Below are positions 1 to 8,739 of a stretch of DNA of 64,000 bases, piece by piece. Source of the DNA: Enterococcus larvae (GTDB lineage Bacteria > Bacillota > Bacilli > Lactobacillales > Enterococcaceae); NCBI RefSeq assembly GCF_017830045.1, contig NZ_JAEDXU010000001.1, forward strand, positions 62,001 through 126,000, in the 5' to 3' direction. The notes beneath the pieces are model-generated. The model did no database searches, was not told where the DNA came from, and was given only the letters and a program-made list of their open reading frames with translations. The translations under genes and the position numbers were made by a program. The stretch's first letter is position 1; the number at the start of each line of letters is the position of its first letter.

Positions 1-1
1 A

Positions 2-958
2 TATTTATCTGTTATTTACTTAGGTAGTATCACCGCATTCGGTTTCAATCTACTTAGCAATATGCTTAGAGCGTTAGGAGATAGTCGGACTCCTTTATAT
101 TTTTTGATTGTTGCCTGTATTCTGAATGTTTTTTTGGATTGGTTTTTAGTTCAGGTCATTCCTATGGGGGTTCGCGGGGCTGCAATTGCCACGGTCATTG
201 CACAAGCCGTTGCTGCTATAGGTTGTGGTTTATTCATCGTCTACCGCTTTCCCTTACTGCAGGTTAGGAAAAAAGATTTTAAGTTGGATAAACAAGAGGT
301 ACACAAGCAATTGGCGTTGGGAATTCCTATGGGCTTTCAGTATTCCATCATTGGCTTAGGACAGGTAGCTCTGCAATATTCATTAAACCTGTTGGGAACC
401 GCAGCAGTTGCTGCTTATACTGCTGCAGGAAAAATTGAATACTTTTCATCAATGCCTGTTCAAGCTTTAGGAACTGCCCTTGCCACTTTTGCAGGACAAA
501 ACCTTGGTGCGAAAAAATTTGACCGCATTCGTTACGCCTTTAAACGCCTGCTATTTGTATCCTTAATAATTGCTGTCGTGATGGGTGCCTTCAACTGGTT
601 ATTTGGTGCTGAGCTGATTGGGATTTTTGTCAATCATAAGGAACATGAGGTAATTGAGCTTGGCATTCAAGTATTGCAAATCAACGGATTAAGTTACTGG
701 CTATTGTCCATCTTGTTTATCTGTCGCTTTACACTTCAAGGTCTTGGTAAAAGTGCTGTTCCCACGATCTCAGGGGCTATGGAGCTGATCAGTCGCTTTA
801 TCGCTGCTTTTCTTTTGTCCGAGCAACTCGGCTTCTTTGGCTTAACACTGGCGAACCCTTTAGCATGGGCACTTGCAGCAATTCCATTGTCTATTGCCTG
901 CTTTTTGACTTTTCGTCAACTGCGAGCTTCTGAAACAGCTGCATTATCCATTGACTAG
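2..958 (+). CDS. MATE family multidrug efflux transporter, 5' partial
   Basis: The reading frame is open from base 2, so the gene starts before the window; the first internal ATG at 62 is not the real start. The visible 318 residues are the C-terminal part of a 12-helix MATE exporter, a cation- or proton-driven drug antiporter of the plasma membrane. The motif MLRALGDSRTPLY just after a helix and the later segment GTALATFAGQNLGAKK are typical of MATE repeats, and at least six hydrophobic helices follow. About 140 residues are missing if the protein has the usual 450-460. No terminator is obvious before the next gene 60 bases downstream. The family is secure; the substrate cannot be told. Confidence 0.9.
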   Translation, partial: YLSVIYLGSITAFGFNLLSNMLRALGDSRTPLYFLIVACILNVFLDWFLVQVIPMGVRGAAIATVIAQAVAAIGCGLFIVYRFPLLQVRKKDFKLDKQEVHKQLALGIPMGFQYSIIGLGQVALQYSLNLLGTAAVAAYTAAGKIEYFSSMPVQALGTALATFAGQNLGAKKFDRIRYAFKRLLFVSLIIAVVMGAFNWLFGAELIGIFVNHKEHEVIELGIQVLQINGLSYWLLSILFICRFTLQGLGKSAVPTISGAMELISRFIAAFLLSEQLGFFGLTLANPLAWALAAIPLSIACFLTFRQLRASETAALSID

Positions 959-1018
959 CTGGACTTGATGTTGAAATAAAGGTTGGAATTTTCAAGTGTT
1001 ATAAGAGGAGGACATATC

Positions 1019-1465
1019 ATGAGTCTTTGTAAGGAATGCTACAGTAAACATAATAGAATCACCCCTTTGAATGGCGTAAGAGAGTGCCTTGAAAATCATG
1101 AGCAATATATTTGTGGAAGCTGCGGTCGCTGCATTTGTATCCAAAAGGATGAGAAACGGAATCTCCAGCGATGGAATTTCCCTTTTCAATCTCTTGAGAC
1201 TGCTATTCTTTATTTGCGAACAGCTGATGTTACGGAAGAAAAATCCTGCGGCATTTATTGCCTGACTAATAATAATGGACGAGAATCATACAAGATCTTT
1301 TCTTCTGATGAGGCACTGGATCTTTACCTAAAAAAAAATAAGAACAAGCGCTGTTCTGATAAAGTCCCTGTTTATCGTTTTTCTGCCTATCAAACCTTTA
1401 CTGGTACGCAGATACGCAAACTAACAACCACTGAGGTTGAACAATATCTGACAGAAATCAGCTAA
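1019..1465 (+). CDS. Cysteine-rich putative zinc-binding protein of unknown function
   Basis: I do not recognise the family. The ATG at 1019 is preceded by AAGAGGAGG at good spacing, which is far better than the upstream TTG at 983, giving 148 residues. The N-terminal 40 residues hold seven cysteines, including CKEC near residue 4 and CGSCGRC near residue 32, arranged like a zinc ribbon. The rest is soluble, has no signal peptide or membrane helix, and ends in a charged segment. It sits between a MATE exporter on the same strand and a convergent channel gene, and ends at a shared terminator. A nucleic-acid or metal-binding role is only a guess from the cysteines. Confidence 0.7.
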   Translation: MSLCKECYSKHNRITPLNGVRECLENHEQYICGSCGRCICIQKDEKRNLQRWNFPFQSLETAILYLRTADVTEEKSCGIYCLTNNNGRESYKIFSSDEALDLYLKKNKNKRCSDKVPVYRFSAYQTFTGTQIRKLTTTEVEQYLTEIS

Positions 1466-1474
1466 AAAAATAAT

Positions 1475-1500
1475 GGATTCGGTTTGATCAAATCGAATCC
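1475..1500. terminator. Bidirectional intrinsic terminator between convergent genes
   Basis: Arms GGATTCGGTTT and AAATCGAATCC pair over 11 positions, with one G-U, around GATC. An A-run on the left gives a U-tract for the leftward transcript, and CTTATTCTTA follows on the right. It lies between stop codons at 1465 and 1508. Confidence 0.75.
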
Positions 1501-1507
1501 CTTATTC

Positions 1508-2437
1508 TTAATGTCTTCTTCTCGAATTAAGACGTTCATCTGTTCTTTTCATGATTTTTTGAATCTTCTGCTGTTCTGCCAGTAGTCGCTGCCTCTTCAT
1601 TTCAAATGCTTGTTTCTCTGACTCATTCTTTGCAGCCTCTATCTTTTTACTTACTTCATCTAATTGGTTGTCCAGCTGCTTTTGCCACTGATCATTAAAG
1701 CTCAACCACCACTGCTGTTTTTCAGCAGCACTTTGTCCTTCATTAGAAAAAGAAGATCGAAGCAGCTGCACGTAGTTCCGAACGTTACTCCCACGTTCTC
1801 TTTTCAAATCATCTACATAGTAATCCTTCTGTTCTTCGTTCATTTGAGAAACATAGTGATCCTCTTCTTTGTCCACAATATTTTGCATAAAACCGATGAT
1901 TGGCAAGACTAAGTAGACAACCAATCCGTATCTTGGGAAAAAGTAGGCAAACACTAAAATCAATAAGCGGAACAACAGCATAAGCCCTTGCCGCTTCGCT
2001 TCTCTTTGCAGGAAAAACTCAGGCAGCTTCTCCTTCTCTTCAATCTGTGCTCCCAAAGAATGGATCAGGCGTGACCAAAGAAGCGTAACGACAAAGCTAA
2101 GGATGCCATAGAAAAAAACAACCTGTCTATTTGTGTCCTCAATCAACAAGCGAGTAAAGGTCGGAATCAAAGACAACGTGAAAAGAAAGAGCATATAGAT
2201 GACAAAATCCTTGTTTTTGATCTTTTTGATTTGATTGAATTTTTGGGCGCCTTGATACCACAGATCTGCTACAAAACAGAAGCTGATAAAGTAGATGCCG
2301 ATCGAACGAAACAAAACATACATGTCCACTTCGCCCGATGAAGACAGCTTGATAGGAAGCTCCAATACAATGATCGTAATAATGATTGCAATAATCGCAT
2401 CTCCAAATGCAACAATTCTTTCCTTCATCTTCTCCAT
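1508..2437 (-). CDS. TMEM175-like (DUF1211) potassium channel family membrane protein
   Basis: Residues 6-17, RIVAFGDAIIAI, followed by a T and LELP within the same helix, match the R-x3-F-x-DA signature of the first helix of bacterial TMEM175/DUF1211 proteins, which are potassium-permeable channels. Five to six hydrophobic helices fill the first 190 residues. The last 110 residues are hydrophilic, rich in K, E and Q and probably coiled coil, which makes the 309-residue protein longer than the common 200-residue bacterial members. The ATG at 2437 has GGGGAGAA just upstream. It is transcribed alone, convergent with the cysteine-rich gene. Family assignment is good; ion selectivity and the tail's role are unknown. 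Confidence 0.82.
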   Translation of the reverse strand: MEKMKERIVAFGDAIIAIIITIIVLELPIKLSSSGEVDMYVLFRSIGIYFISFCFVADLWYQGAQKFNQIKKIKNKDFVIYMLFLFTLSLIPTFTRLLIEDTNRQVVFFYGILSFVVTLLWSRLIHSLGAQIEEKEKLPEFFLQREAKRQGLMLLFRLLILVFAYFFPRYGLVVYLVLPIIGFMQNIVDKEEDHYVSQMNEEQKDYYVDDLKRERGSNVRNYVQLLRSSFSNEGQSAAEKQQWWLSFNDQWQKQLDNQLDEVSKKIEAAKNESEKQAFEMKRQRLLAEQQKIQKIMKRTDERLNSRRRH

Positions 2438-2620
2438 AGCAATTCTCCCCTTCAGCCAATTTCCAATTTGATTATATCCTGTAATACTTGATACTGAAAC
2501 ACATCCTTATAGGACATTTACCTTGCGTACCATTTTGTTAACTCGATACTTTTTAGTATAGCACGATTGAAGAATACTGGCAGTTGTTAGGCTTGTCGCA
2601 AAAGTCCGTACGCATAAAAA

Positions 2621-2793
2621 GAGAGTGGGACAATAATCTGTTGCCACTCTTTTCCATACTCTAAATCTGAATAAACGGCGAGTCAGAAGTAGCTCCTACG
2701 ACAATAAGCCGGAATTCAACAAAAATTTGTGAAACAATTTTCGTGAATTCCGGCTTATTGCTTGTAGCTAAACACTTCTGTCTCAGCCTCTTT
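2621..2793. repeat. 173-bp intergenic repeat, copy A
   Basis: This block recurs at 28017 and 41780; copy A differs from the other two, which are identical, at two bases. It opens with a hairpin (AGAGTGG paired with CCACTCT, followed by TTTT) and contains a long stem whose arms CAATAAGCCGGAATTCA and TGAATTCCGGCTTATTG are perfect. Its ends AAGAGAGTGGGACA and TGTCTCAGCCTCTT form an imperfect terminal inverted repeat. It begins 21 bases past the stop of the WxL pseudogene. The rest of the 2438-2814 gap holds a TATACT on the minus strand near 2558 and nothing else I can support. Confidence 0.93.
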
Positions 2794-2814
2794 GCGTTTA
2801 ATATCTATTTATTG

Positions 2815-3625
2815 TTAAAGAGCCGGAGCAACCTGCAAGGTCCAAACCAAGGTCGCTTGATATTGGCCCGCTTCGGAAATCACTGAATGCTTATCCAGCC
2901 CAAGTGTGATATTTTTCTCTGTGTAAATATAGTCCTGATCGATTGGAAGATCAGGCTGCTTCAAGTTCTTGCCTTCTTCGTTATCTGGAGAGAGCATTGA
3001 AATCAAGTGTTCGCCTTTTGCAGCCGTTCCTTTATAGTTGGCAACCCCAATGTTATCAAAACCAATTGTCGTCGCCGAGTATAGTTCATACCCATTAGGG
3101 TCGTTCCAATTGCTATTTGGATCGCTTATATCTACGCCATGGACCTCTGCATTGTCCTTCATTTGTCCAACAAAGAAATGTTCATTTTCAATCTGCTTTC
3201 CAGTGCCGACATGAACAAATGGTATCCGCCTCACTAATAGCTTCCAACCGCTATTTCCCAATGTATTATCTACAATTCTTACATTGTAGGCTCTTGCATC
3301 CATGTATGTTCAAGGAGGCCACTCACTTGGATATGCAGGTTGAATATAAGGATCATAAGGATTCATCATCCATTCATTATGGAATACCTCAATTGGCAGG
3401 TTGATATTTTTCATATGCTCTCTTTGATTGACTTCAGGAAAATATTGTTTCTTATCTTGCGAAGGAGTAATTTCCCCAAAGTTGAGCCCTCCATGTGATA
3501 CCTCCATACTCATTTCCCCGCCTAGTGCTTCAACAGAAGCAGGCGTTTCGTAGCTCTCTGCTGCTGCCTGAATACCAGAAATACTAAAAATACTTAACAT
3601 ACCCCAAAAAAACCCATTTTTTCAT
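2815..3625 (-). pseudogene. WxL domain surface protein, broken by a frameshift and an in-frame stop
   Basis: WxL proteins are secreted and bind peptidoglycan non-covalently through a C-terminal domain. The C-terminal part has the expected features: DARAYNVRIVDN leading to GWKLLV, and a final YQATLVWTLQVAP. The proper start is the ATG at 3625, with AGGAGGA six bases upstream, but that frame ends after 13 codons. One base too many, in the T7/G4 tract near 3605, separates it from the frame that carries the rest of the signal peptide (MLSIFSISGIQAAA). That frame runs to a TGA at 3310-3312, and the same frame continues past it to 2815. Two independent lesions make a functional product unlikely. 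Without them the protein would be about 269 residues. Confidence 0.85.
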
Positions 3626-3847
3626 TTATATTCCTCCTAAATAGTTTCATAACAATTGTAACATAACACAAAGATCATTAAATTAATTTAACAAAAATCA
3701 AAAAAAGATATTTTTTAAACAGAATCATATATATACTTTTTTATACAAAACATATATAAATCCCGTTTTCATTAGTTATTTCATTTTTAGAAATCCTTAT
3801 TTCTCCTGATTGATAATTAGAAAAATAGTTCATGAAATCGAAAAAAG

Positions 3848-3890
3848 AGAGCTTAAGATAACATCCAAACGACGTTATTGCTTAAGCTCT
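3848..3890 (-). terminator. Intrinsic terminator of clpB
   Basis: Arms AGAGCTTAAG (3848) and CTTAAGCTCT (3881) are perfect and are extended by ATAAC/GTTAT. On the minus strand the stem is followed by CTTTTTTC. It begins seven bases beyond the clpB stop codon. Confidence 0.88.
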
Positions 3891-3896
3891 AGTTTA

Positions 3897-6515
3897 TTAT
3901 TTACTGATGACAATCTCTTCCAATGGTTCATTTTCGAAAACCAGATGATCATTCAGCAAAGTAATGATCACTTTTGTTTTCGGCATCACTCTTCCAGAAA
4001 CGATTTCTTTTGCTAACGGTGTTTCTACTTCTTTTGTCAGGAAACGTTTCAATGGTCTTGCGCCATAGGCCGGATCATAGGCCTGCTGTGCAATCCAATC
4101 CTTCGCTTCATCTGAAATAACCAGTTCAATTTCCTGGTGTTCCAAACGTTTAGAAAGCTGAACCGTCATCTTCGTAATGATTCCCTTTACGTTATCCAGA
4201 CTAAGCGGTGTAAATAGAATGGTGTCATCGATTCTGTTCAGAAATTCCGGTTTGAAGTTCCCTCTCAAAATCGTTCTGACCTGCTCCTCAACAGCTTCCG
4301 GTATTTCTCCGTCCGCAGTTACGCCTTCCAACAGCAGCTGTGAACCAATATTACTCGTCATAATCAATACAGTATTTTTAAAGTCAACAACTCTTCCCTT
4401 GGAATCCGTTAACCGTCCATCATCCAACACTTGAAGGAGGATATTGAACACATCCGGATGGGCCTTTTCAATCTCATCCAATAAGACGATCGTATAAGGA
4501 TTTCTACGCACAGCTTCTGTCAGCTGACCACCTTCTTCATAGCCGACATAGCCTGGAGGAGCTCCAACTAAACGTGACACACTATGCTTTTCCATGTACT
4601 CACTCATATCGATTCGAACCATATGCTCTTCTGAATCAAATAGGTTCTCAGCCAATGCCTTAGCCAGCTCTGTTTTACCGACACCTGTCGGCCCCAAGAA
4701 TAAGAATGAGCCTAGAGGTCTATTAGGGTCCTGAAGCCCTGCTCGAGAACGAATCACCGCATCACTGACAGCATCTACCGCTTCATGCTGTCCAATTACA
4801 CGTTTATGCAATGTTTCATTCAGTTTCATCAGCTTCTCGCGTTCTCCCTCAACCAGCTTCGTTACAGGGATACCTGTCAAACGCCCGACTACTTGAGCAA
4901 TCTCATTTTCAGTAACTGCTTCCTGTACCATTCGGATATTGTTTGACTTATTCTTTTCTTCCAGCTCCTGCAGTTCTTTTTCAAGATCTGGAATCGTTCC
5001 ATGGCGGAGAACTGCTGCTCGTTCTAAGTCATAGTTGTTTTCTGCATCCTCCAACTCATGTTTCGCTTTATCGATCTCAGCACGCTTGTTGCTGACAGCG
5101 TTCACTTCATCTTTCTCTGTTTCCCATTGCAGCTTCATACTGTTGGCTTCTTCTCTCAAATCAGCCAGCTCTTCTTGAAGATTGCCTAGCCGCTTTTTAC
5201 TAGCATCGTCGGATTCCTTTTTCAACGCTGCTTCTTCGATTTCCAGCTGCATCAAACGACGTGTTACCTGATCCAGTTCAGTCGGCATTGAGTTCATTTC
5301 TACTCGAATCGTAGCACTTGCTTCGTCCACTAGATCAATTGCTTTATCCGGTAAAAAGCGATCCGTGATGTAGCGATCTGAAAGAGTCGCAGCAGCGACC
5401 AACGCATTATCATGTATATTCACGCTATGATGGATTTCAAAGCGCTCCTTTAAGCCTCTTAAAATACTGATAGTATCTTCGACAGTTGGTTCCTTGACAA
5501 GAACCTTTTGGAAGCGACGTTCCAAAGCCTTATCCTTTTCCATGTACTGACGGTATTCATCCAGTGTTGTCGCACCTATCAAATGCAGCTCTCCACGTGC
5601 AAGCATCGGCTTCAGCAGATTTCCTGCATCCATACTGCCTTCTGTTTTTCCGGCACCAACGATATTATGAATTTCATCGATGAATAGAATGATTCGACCA
5701 TCACTCTTCTTGACTTCCTTCAAAACGCCTTTTAGTCGTTCCTCGAATTCACCACGGAATTTGGCACCTGCAATCAACGCCCCCATATCTAAAGAAAAAA
5801 TGGTTTTATCTTTTAAATTCTCCGGCACATCCTTTCGAACAATTCGTTGTGCTAAGCCTTCAACGATTGCCGTTTTACCGACCCCAGGCTCACCCATCAG
5901 CACAGGATTATTTTTCGTCTTTCTGGATAAGATACGGATAACGTCACGGATCTCCTCATCACGACCAATAATTGGGTCCTGCTTGCCGCTTTTGACCTGC
6001 TGCACCAAATCAACACCGTATTTTTCCAATGCCTTGTATTGTTCTTCTTGGTTTTGAGAAGTCACTCGTTCCCCGCCTCTCATTGCTTCAATATTCTTTC
6101 TCAACTCTTTTTCAGTAATTCCCTGACTTTGCAGATACTTTGTCAGACGATAGTTCTTTAATCGCATCAACGCCAGTACGACGATCTCCGTCGACAGAAA
6201 CTCATCTTGAAATGCTTCTCTCAGCTTATCTCCTTCACTGAATAAACTGAAAAGGTTCTGGCTCATTGTCTGACCATATTGCACGTTTCCACCCTCAATA
6301 CTTGGATATTCATCCAATGCCGAATCAATTTCTCGCTCAAAGGCATCAACATCCACTCCAGCATCCGTGTAGAAATTACGTCCAAAATGATTCGGCTGCA
6401 AGAATATTTTCCATAAATGTGCGATATCTATCTCCTGATGGCGACGTGTAACAGCGATTTGCTGTGCTTCGGCAATTGCCTCTTGTAAAGTTGTAGTCAT
6501 TTTTTCAATCTTCAT
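3897..6515 (-). CDS. clpB: ATP-dependent chaperone ClpB
   Basis: ClpB is a cytosolic hexameric AAA+ disaggregase that works with DnaK to rescue aggregated proteins after heat stress. The 872 residues contain the Clp N-domain (1-150), a first nucleotide-binding domain with GEPGVGKT and FIDEIHNI, the long coiled-coil middle domain (about 400-530, rich in E, K and L) and a second domain with GPTGVGKT and LLDEIEKA. The length is normal. The ATG at 6515 is preceded by AGGAGG at nine bases, better placed than the internal ATG five codons later. It is monocistronic, between its own CtsR-controlled promoter and a strong terminator. There is no ClpP-interaction loop of the ClpA/C type, which supports ClpB over ClpC. 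Confidence 0.97.
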   Translation of the reverse strand: MKIEKMTTTLQEAIAEAQQIAVTRRHQEIDIAHLWKIFLQPNHFGRNFYTDAGVDVDAFEREIDSALDEYPSIEGGNVQYGQTMSQNLFSLFSEGDKLREAFQDEFLSTEIVVLALMRLKNYRLTKYLQSQGITEKELRKNIEAMRGGERVTSQNQEEQYKALEKYGVDLVQQVKSGKQDPIIGRDEEIRDVIRILSRKTKNNPVLMGEPGVGKTAIVEGLAQRIVRKDVPENLKDKTIFSLDMGALIAGAKFRGEFEERLKGVLKEVKKSDGRIILFIDEIHNIVGAGKTEGSMDAGNLLKPMLARGELHLIGATTLDEYRQYMEKDKALERRFQKVLVKEPTVEDTISILRGLKERFEIHHSVNIHDNALVAAATLSDRYITDRFLPDKAIDLVDEASATIRVEMNSMPTELDQVTRRLMQLEIEEAALKKESDDASKKRLGNLQEELADLREEANSMKLQWETEKDEVNAVSNKRAEIDKAKHELEDAENNYDLERAAVLRHGTIPDLEKELQELEEKNKSNNIRMVQEAVTENEIAQVVGRLTGIPVTKLVEGEREKLMKLNETLHKRVIGQHEAVDAVSDAVIRSRAGLQDPNRPLGSFLFLGPTGVGKTELAKALAENLFDSEEHMVRIDMSEYMEKHSVSRLVGAPPGYVGYEEGGQLTEAVRRNPYTIVLLDEIEKAHPDVFNILLQVLDDGRLTDSKGRVVDFKNTVLIMTSNIGSQLLLEGVTADGEIPEAVEEQVRTILRGNFKPEFLNRIDDTILFTPLSLDNVKGIITKMTVQLSKRLEHQEIELVISDEAKDWIAQQAYDPAYGARPLKRFLTKEVETPLAKEIVSGRVMPKTKVIITLLNDHLVFENEPLEEIVISK

Positions 6516-6804
6516 AGAATTTTCCTCCTAAACATGGTGATCTATATATATCCTGTAAAAGCTGTCATTACTTGAAAAGCTGGTTTTTCCACTTTGTTCC
6601 TTCCACTAGACTAATCTAGGTATCTCTACTCCAATGATAGAAGAATACGTATCAGGATATTCAACACTTCCTTTTTGATCAGTGCTCCTTATCCGTAGGT
6701 TAATATAAGTCTAAACCTATTTCTTTTATAGGATTTATATATAACTATCCTCAACTTTATTATGGGCTTCTCCCATATAAAATTCAAAGATAATGAATGT
6801 TCAT
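6516..6804 (-). other. Long untranslated leader of clpB
   Basis: About 285-290 nt separate the promoter's -10 box from the clpB start, with no convincing reading frame on this strand. Small hairpins are visible in the RNA sense: TATGGG/CCCATA near 6775 and CCTAT/ATAGG near 6720. No known riboswitch signature was recognised. The remainder of the gap, 6841-7052, holds nothing clear apart from one degenerate GGTCAA half-site near 6861. Confidence 0.5.
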
Positions 6805-6810
6805 GAGTAA

Positions 6811-6840
6811 ATTATACCCAATTGGTCAAAGAAGGTCAAA
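6811..6840 (-). promoter_or_regulatory. clpB promoter with overlapping CtsR operator
   Basis: The plus strand reads GGTCAAAGAAGGTCAAA at 6824-6840, a perfect match to the CtsR heptad repeat (RGTCAAA-nan-RGTCAAA). On the minus strand the same bases supply a -35 box TTGACC (6839-6834), followed after exactly 17 bases by -10 TATAAT (6816-6811). CtsR bound here would block RNA polymerase and be released by heat, as established for class III heat-shock genes of low-GC Gram-positives. Confidence 0.93.
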
Positions 6841-7052
6841 CATTATCTATTCCTTTGTTGACCTTCGTTTAAAACATCCAGGCTTCGATCTCCTATGTTC
6901 CAGTGTAGCAAACCTGAAACAAATAAAAATCAGTCTGTAGGACTAACCTGAGTAAGTATCTTATAGTGGATATCCCTTTATCAAAAATAACTAGATGCTT
7001 GAGTGATTACGATGCCAGCAAATCATACACATTTTACTGAAGTACAAAAAAA

Positions 7053-7083
7053 CCGCAGCTGATTTTCATTGAATCAGCTGCGG
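7053..7083 (-). terminator. Intrinsic terminator of the lipoprotein gene
   Basis: Perfect 12-bp arms CCGCAGCTGATT and AATCAGCTGCGG around a 7-base loop are followed on the minus strand by TTTTTTTG. It lies about 20 bases past the stop at 7103. Confidence 0.92.
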
Positions 7084-7102
7084 ATGTAATTCTCACCGTT
7101 AT

Positions 7103-7582
7103 TTATTCTTCTACTTTTTCAATCAACGTGATTGAATTTCCCGGTATTTGAGGAGGAATGGACATCGTCATTATAGGCAGTTCTGCTAATGTAAATTGGA
7201 TCTTATCTCCAGCCTTCAGCTGTTCAACAGTTAACCCTTCAGCCAGCTGTTCCTCTTGTGCATTCAAGATCACACCATTTGTTTGAAAGCTTGGCAGCAT
7301 CTCTTCCGGATCTGAAACTGCTTCTATTTTATCCAATGAAATTCGTATACTATTATCACTATCAGTTACATTTGCATCCTCAGCTAAGACACCAGTAAAT
7401 ACAGAACTTTCAGAAGCCTGATCCTTTGAACCAGATGTACTGTCAGCTGTTGATTGATTCGTTGATTGTTCCGTTGACACGCTTGCCTCACTACTTTCCT
7501 TTGTGGCGTTATTTTGCTGACCGCAAGCCCCCAGTAAAACGAGCAAAGCAGCACCTGCAATAACCATTTTAACTTTTTTCAT
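7103..7582 (-). CDS. Putative lipoprotein of unknown function
   Basis: A signal peptide with a clear lipobox, LLGAC with Cys20, predicts lipid attachment to the outer face of the membrane. Residues 22-60 are a low-complexity linker rich in S, T, Q and E. The folded part (about 62-159) has alternating beta-like segments, for example SIRISLDKIEAV and DKIQFTLAEL, reminiscent of a small OB-like or DUF3221-like domain, but I cannot name a family. It stands alone, with its own terminator and GGGAGAG before the ATG. Neighbours give no functional hint. Confidence 0.8.
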   Translation of the reverse strand: MKKVKMVIAGAALLVLLGACGQQNNATKESSEASVSTEQSTNQSTADSTSGSKDQASESSVFTGVLAEDANVTDSDNSIRISLDKIEAVSDPEEMLPSFQTNGVILNAQEEQLAEGLTVEQLKAGDKIQFTLAELPIMTMSIPPQIPGNSITLIEKVEE

Positions 7583-7703
7583 ACGTCCACTCTCCCACCA
7601 TTTGTTATTATAAGAACTACCTTTAGTTTAAAAGGAAAAGTGATTGCTGTAAATCATTCGACTTATTTATTAAGAAAAATTAATTAAAAATGAATAGATA
7701 AAA

Positions 7704-7735
7704 GCAGCATAAGATGATAATCCACCTCATACTGC
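7704..7735 (-). terminator. Probable terminator of the nrdR-dnaB-dnaI operon
   Basis: In the leftward RNA, GCAGTATGAGGTG pairs with CATCTTATGCTGC (13 bp with three G-U pairs), followed by TTTTATC. It lies 75 bases beyond the dnaI stop. Confidence 0.7.
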
Positions 7736-7809
7736 AGTTTTTCAGTAATTAAAATCACTCTTCAACAAATAATGTTTTACAGTGCATAAAAATTTGTAGT
7801 CAATCTTTT

Positions 7810-8739
7810 CTACCCATTACGACGATCTTGTCCGCTTAAGGTGATCTCCTTAGCCAAGTAACGAATACGCTCCATCAAACGCTTTGCCTTCAATGGTTCT
7901 TGTTCGCCTCTTTGAGAAATCGTCAAATGCTCCTCTAATGCTCTCATATCCAAGTTGGATGAGAAAAATGTTACCAGCTGTTCCTGCATTCTATATTGCA
8001 AGATCACACTTAAAATGTCATCTCTGATCCAACTGGTCATTGACTCTGCACCGATATCATCAATCATCAGAACAGGAGCTTTTTTCACAGCGTCCAGTTT
8101 CTCTCCTACAAGATCCTTTGCGATTGCCTGCTTCATCTCTACCGTAAATGTCGGAAAATGAATGATTGTCGTCAAGACTGCATCTTTTGCCAGCTCATTA
8201 GCTATGGCTCCTAGAAGATACGATTTCCCTACACCAAATGTTCCTTGCAGGTACAGGCCTTTATGAAACTCTCGAGGATTACTGACATAATCATCAATAA
8301 ATCTTGTTGCTTCGCTCAATGCTTCAAAACGCCCGCTTGATGATCGATCGAATTTTGCAAAAGTCGCTTGGCGAACATCCTTCGGCATCGTCATTGCGCT
8401 GACCCTTCTTCGCAGTTCATCTTCTTTTTGCTTCGCAATAAGTATCTCAGTCGGGACATAAGTGACATCAATATAATGGAAATTCAAGGTCAGCTTTGGT
8501 TCATAGCCGGGCGCGATCATTGACGGATCATTCAAATTGAATTTTTTCTTTTCCTGAACAAACTCGTAAAGCTTTGAATAGCTTTTCTCAATGTCTTCAT
8601 CTGTCAATTGGTCTCGGTGATCAGCGATGAATTTCTTCACATCCGGATCATCCATCACAGTTTTGACCAACTCATTGAAACGGTCGTTCAAGTCTCTGCT
8701 TCGAATGATCTTCGACATCTCTTTTCCTACATCTTCCAT
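7810..8739 (-). CDS. dnaI: Primosomal protein DnaI (helicase loader)
   Basis: DnaI loads the replicative helicase DnaC onto DNA at the origin and at restarted forks. The N-terminal 130 residues form the helicase-interacting region. The AAA+ ATPase part follows, with Walker A GTFGVGKS near residue 168 and Walker B VLMIDDIGAE near 225, then an arginine-finger region. Length 309 is normal. The start ATG overlaps the stop of dnaB by one base (TAATG), so the two are translationally coupled, as in Bacillus and other Firmicutes. The pairing with dnaB and nrdR makes the assignment firm. Confidence 0.95.
   Translation of the reverse strand: MEDVGKEMSKIIRSRDLNDRFNELVKTVMDDPDVKKFIADHRDQLTDEDIEKSYSKLYEFVQEKKKFNLNDPSMIAPGYEPKLTLNFHYIDVTYVPTEILIAKQKEDELRRRVSAMTMPKDVRQATFAKFDRSSSGRFEALSEATRFIDDYVSNPREFHKGLYLQGTFGVGKSYLLGAIANELAKDAVLTTIIHFPTFTVEMKQAIAKDLVGEKLDAVKKAPVLMIDDIGAESMTSWIRDDILSVILQYRMQEQLVTFFSSNLDMRALEEHLTISQRGEQEPLKAKRLMERIRYLAKEITLSGQDRRNG

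Noticed and set aside
2139-2459. 106-codon frame on the minus strand overlapping the channel gene
   Set aside because: It lies in another frame of the TMEM175-like gene, which has the family motif and a ribosome site; the shadow has none.
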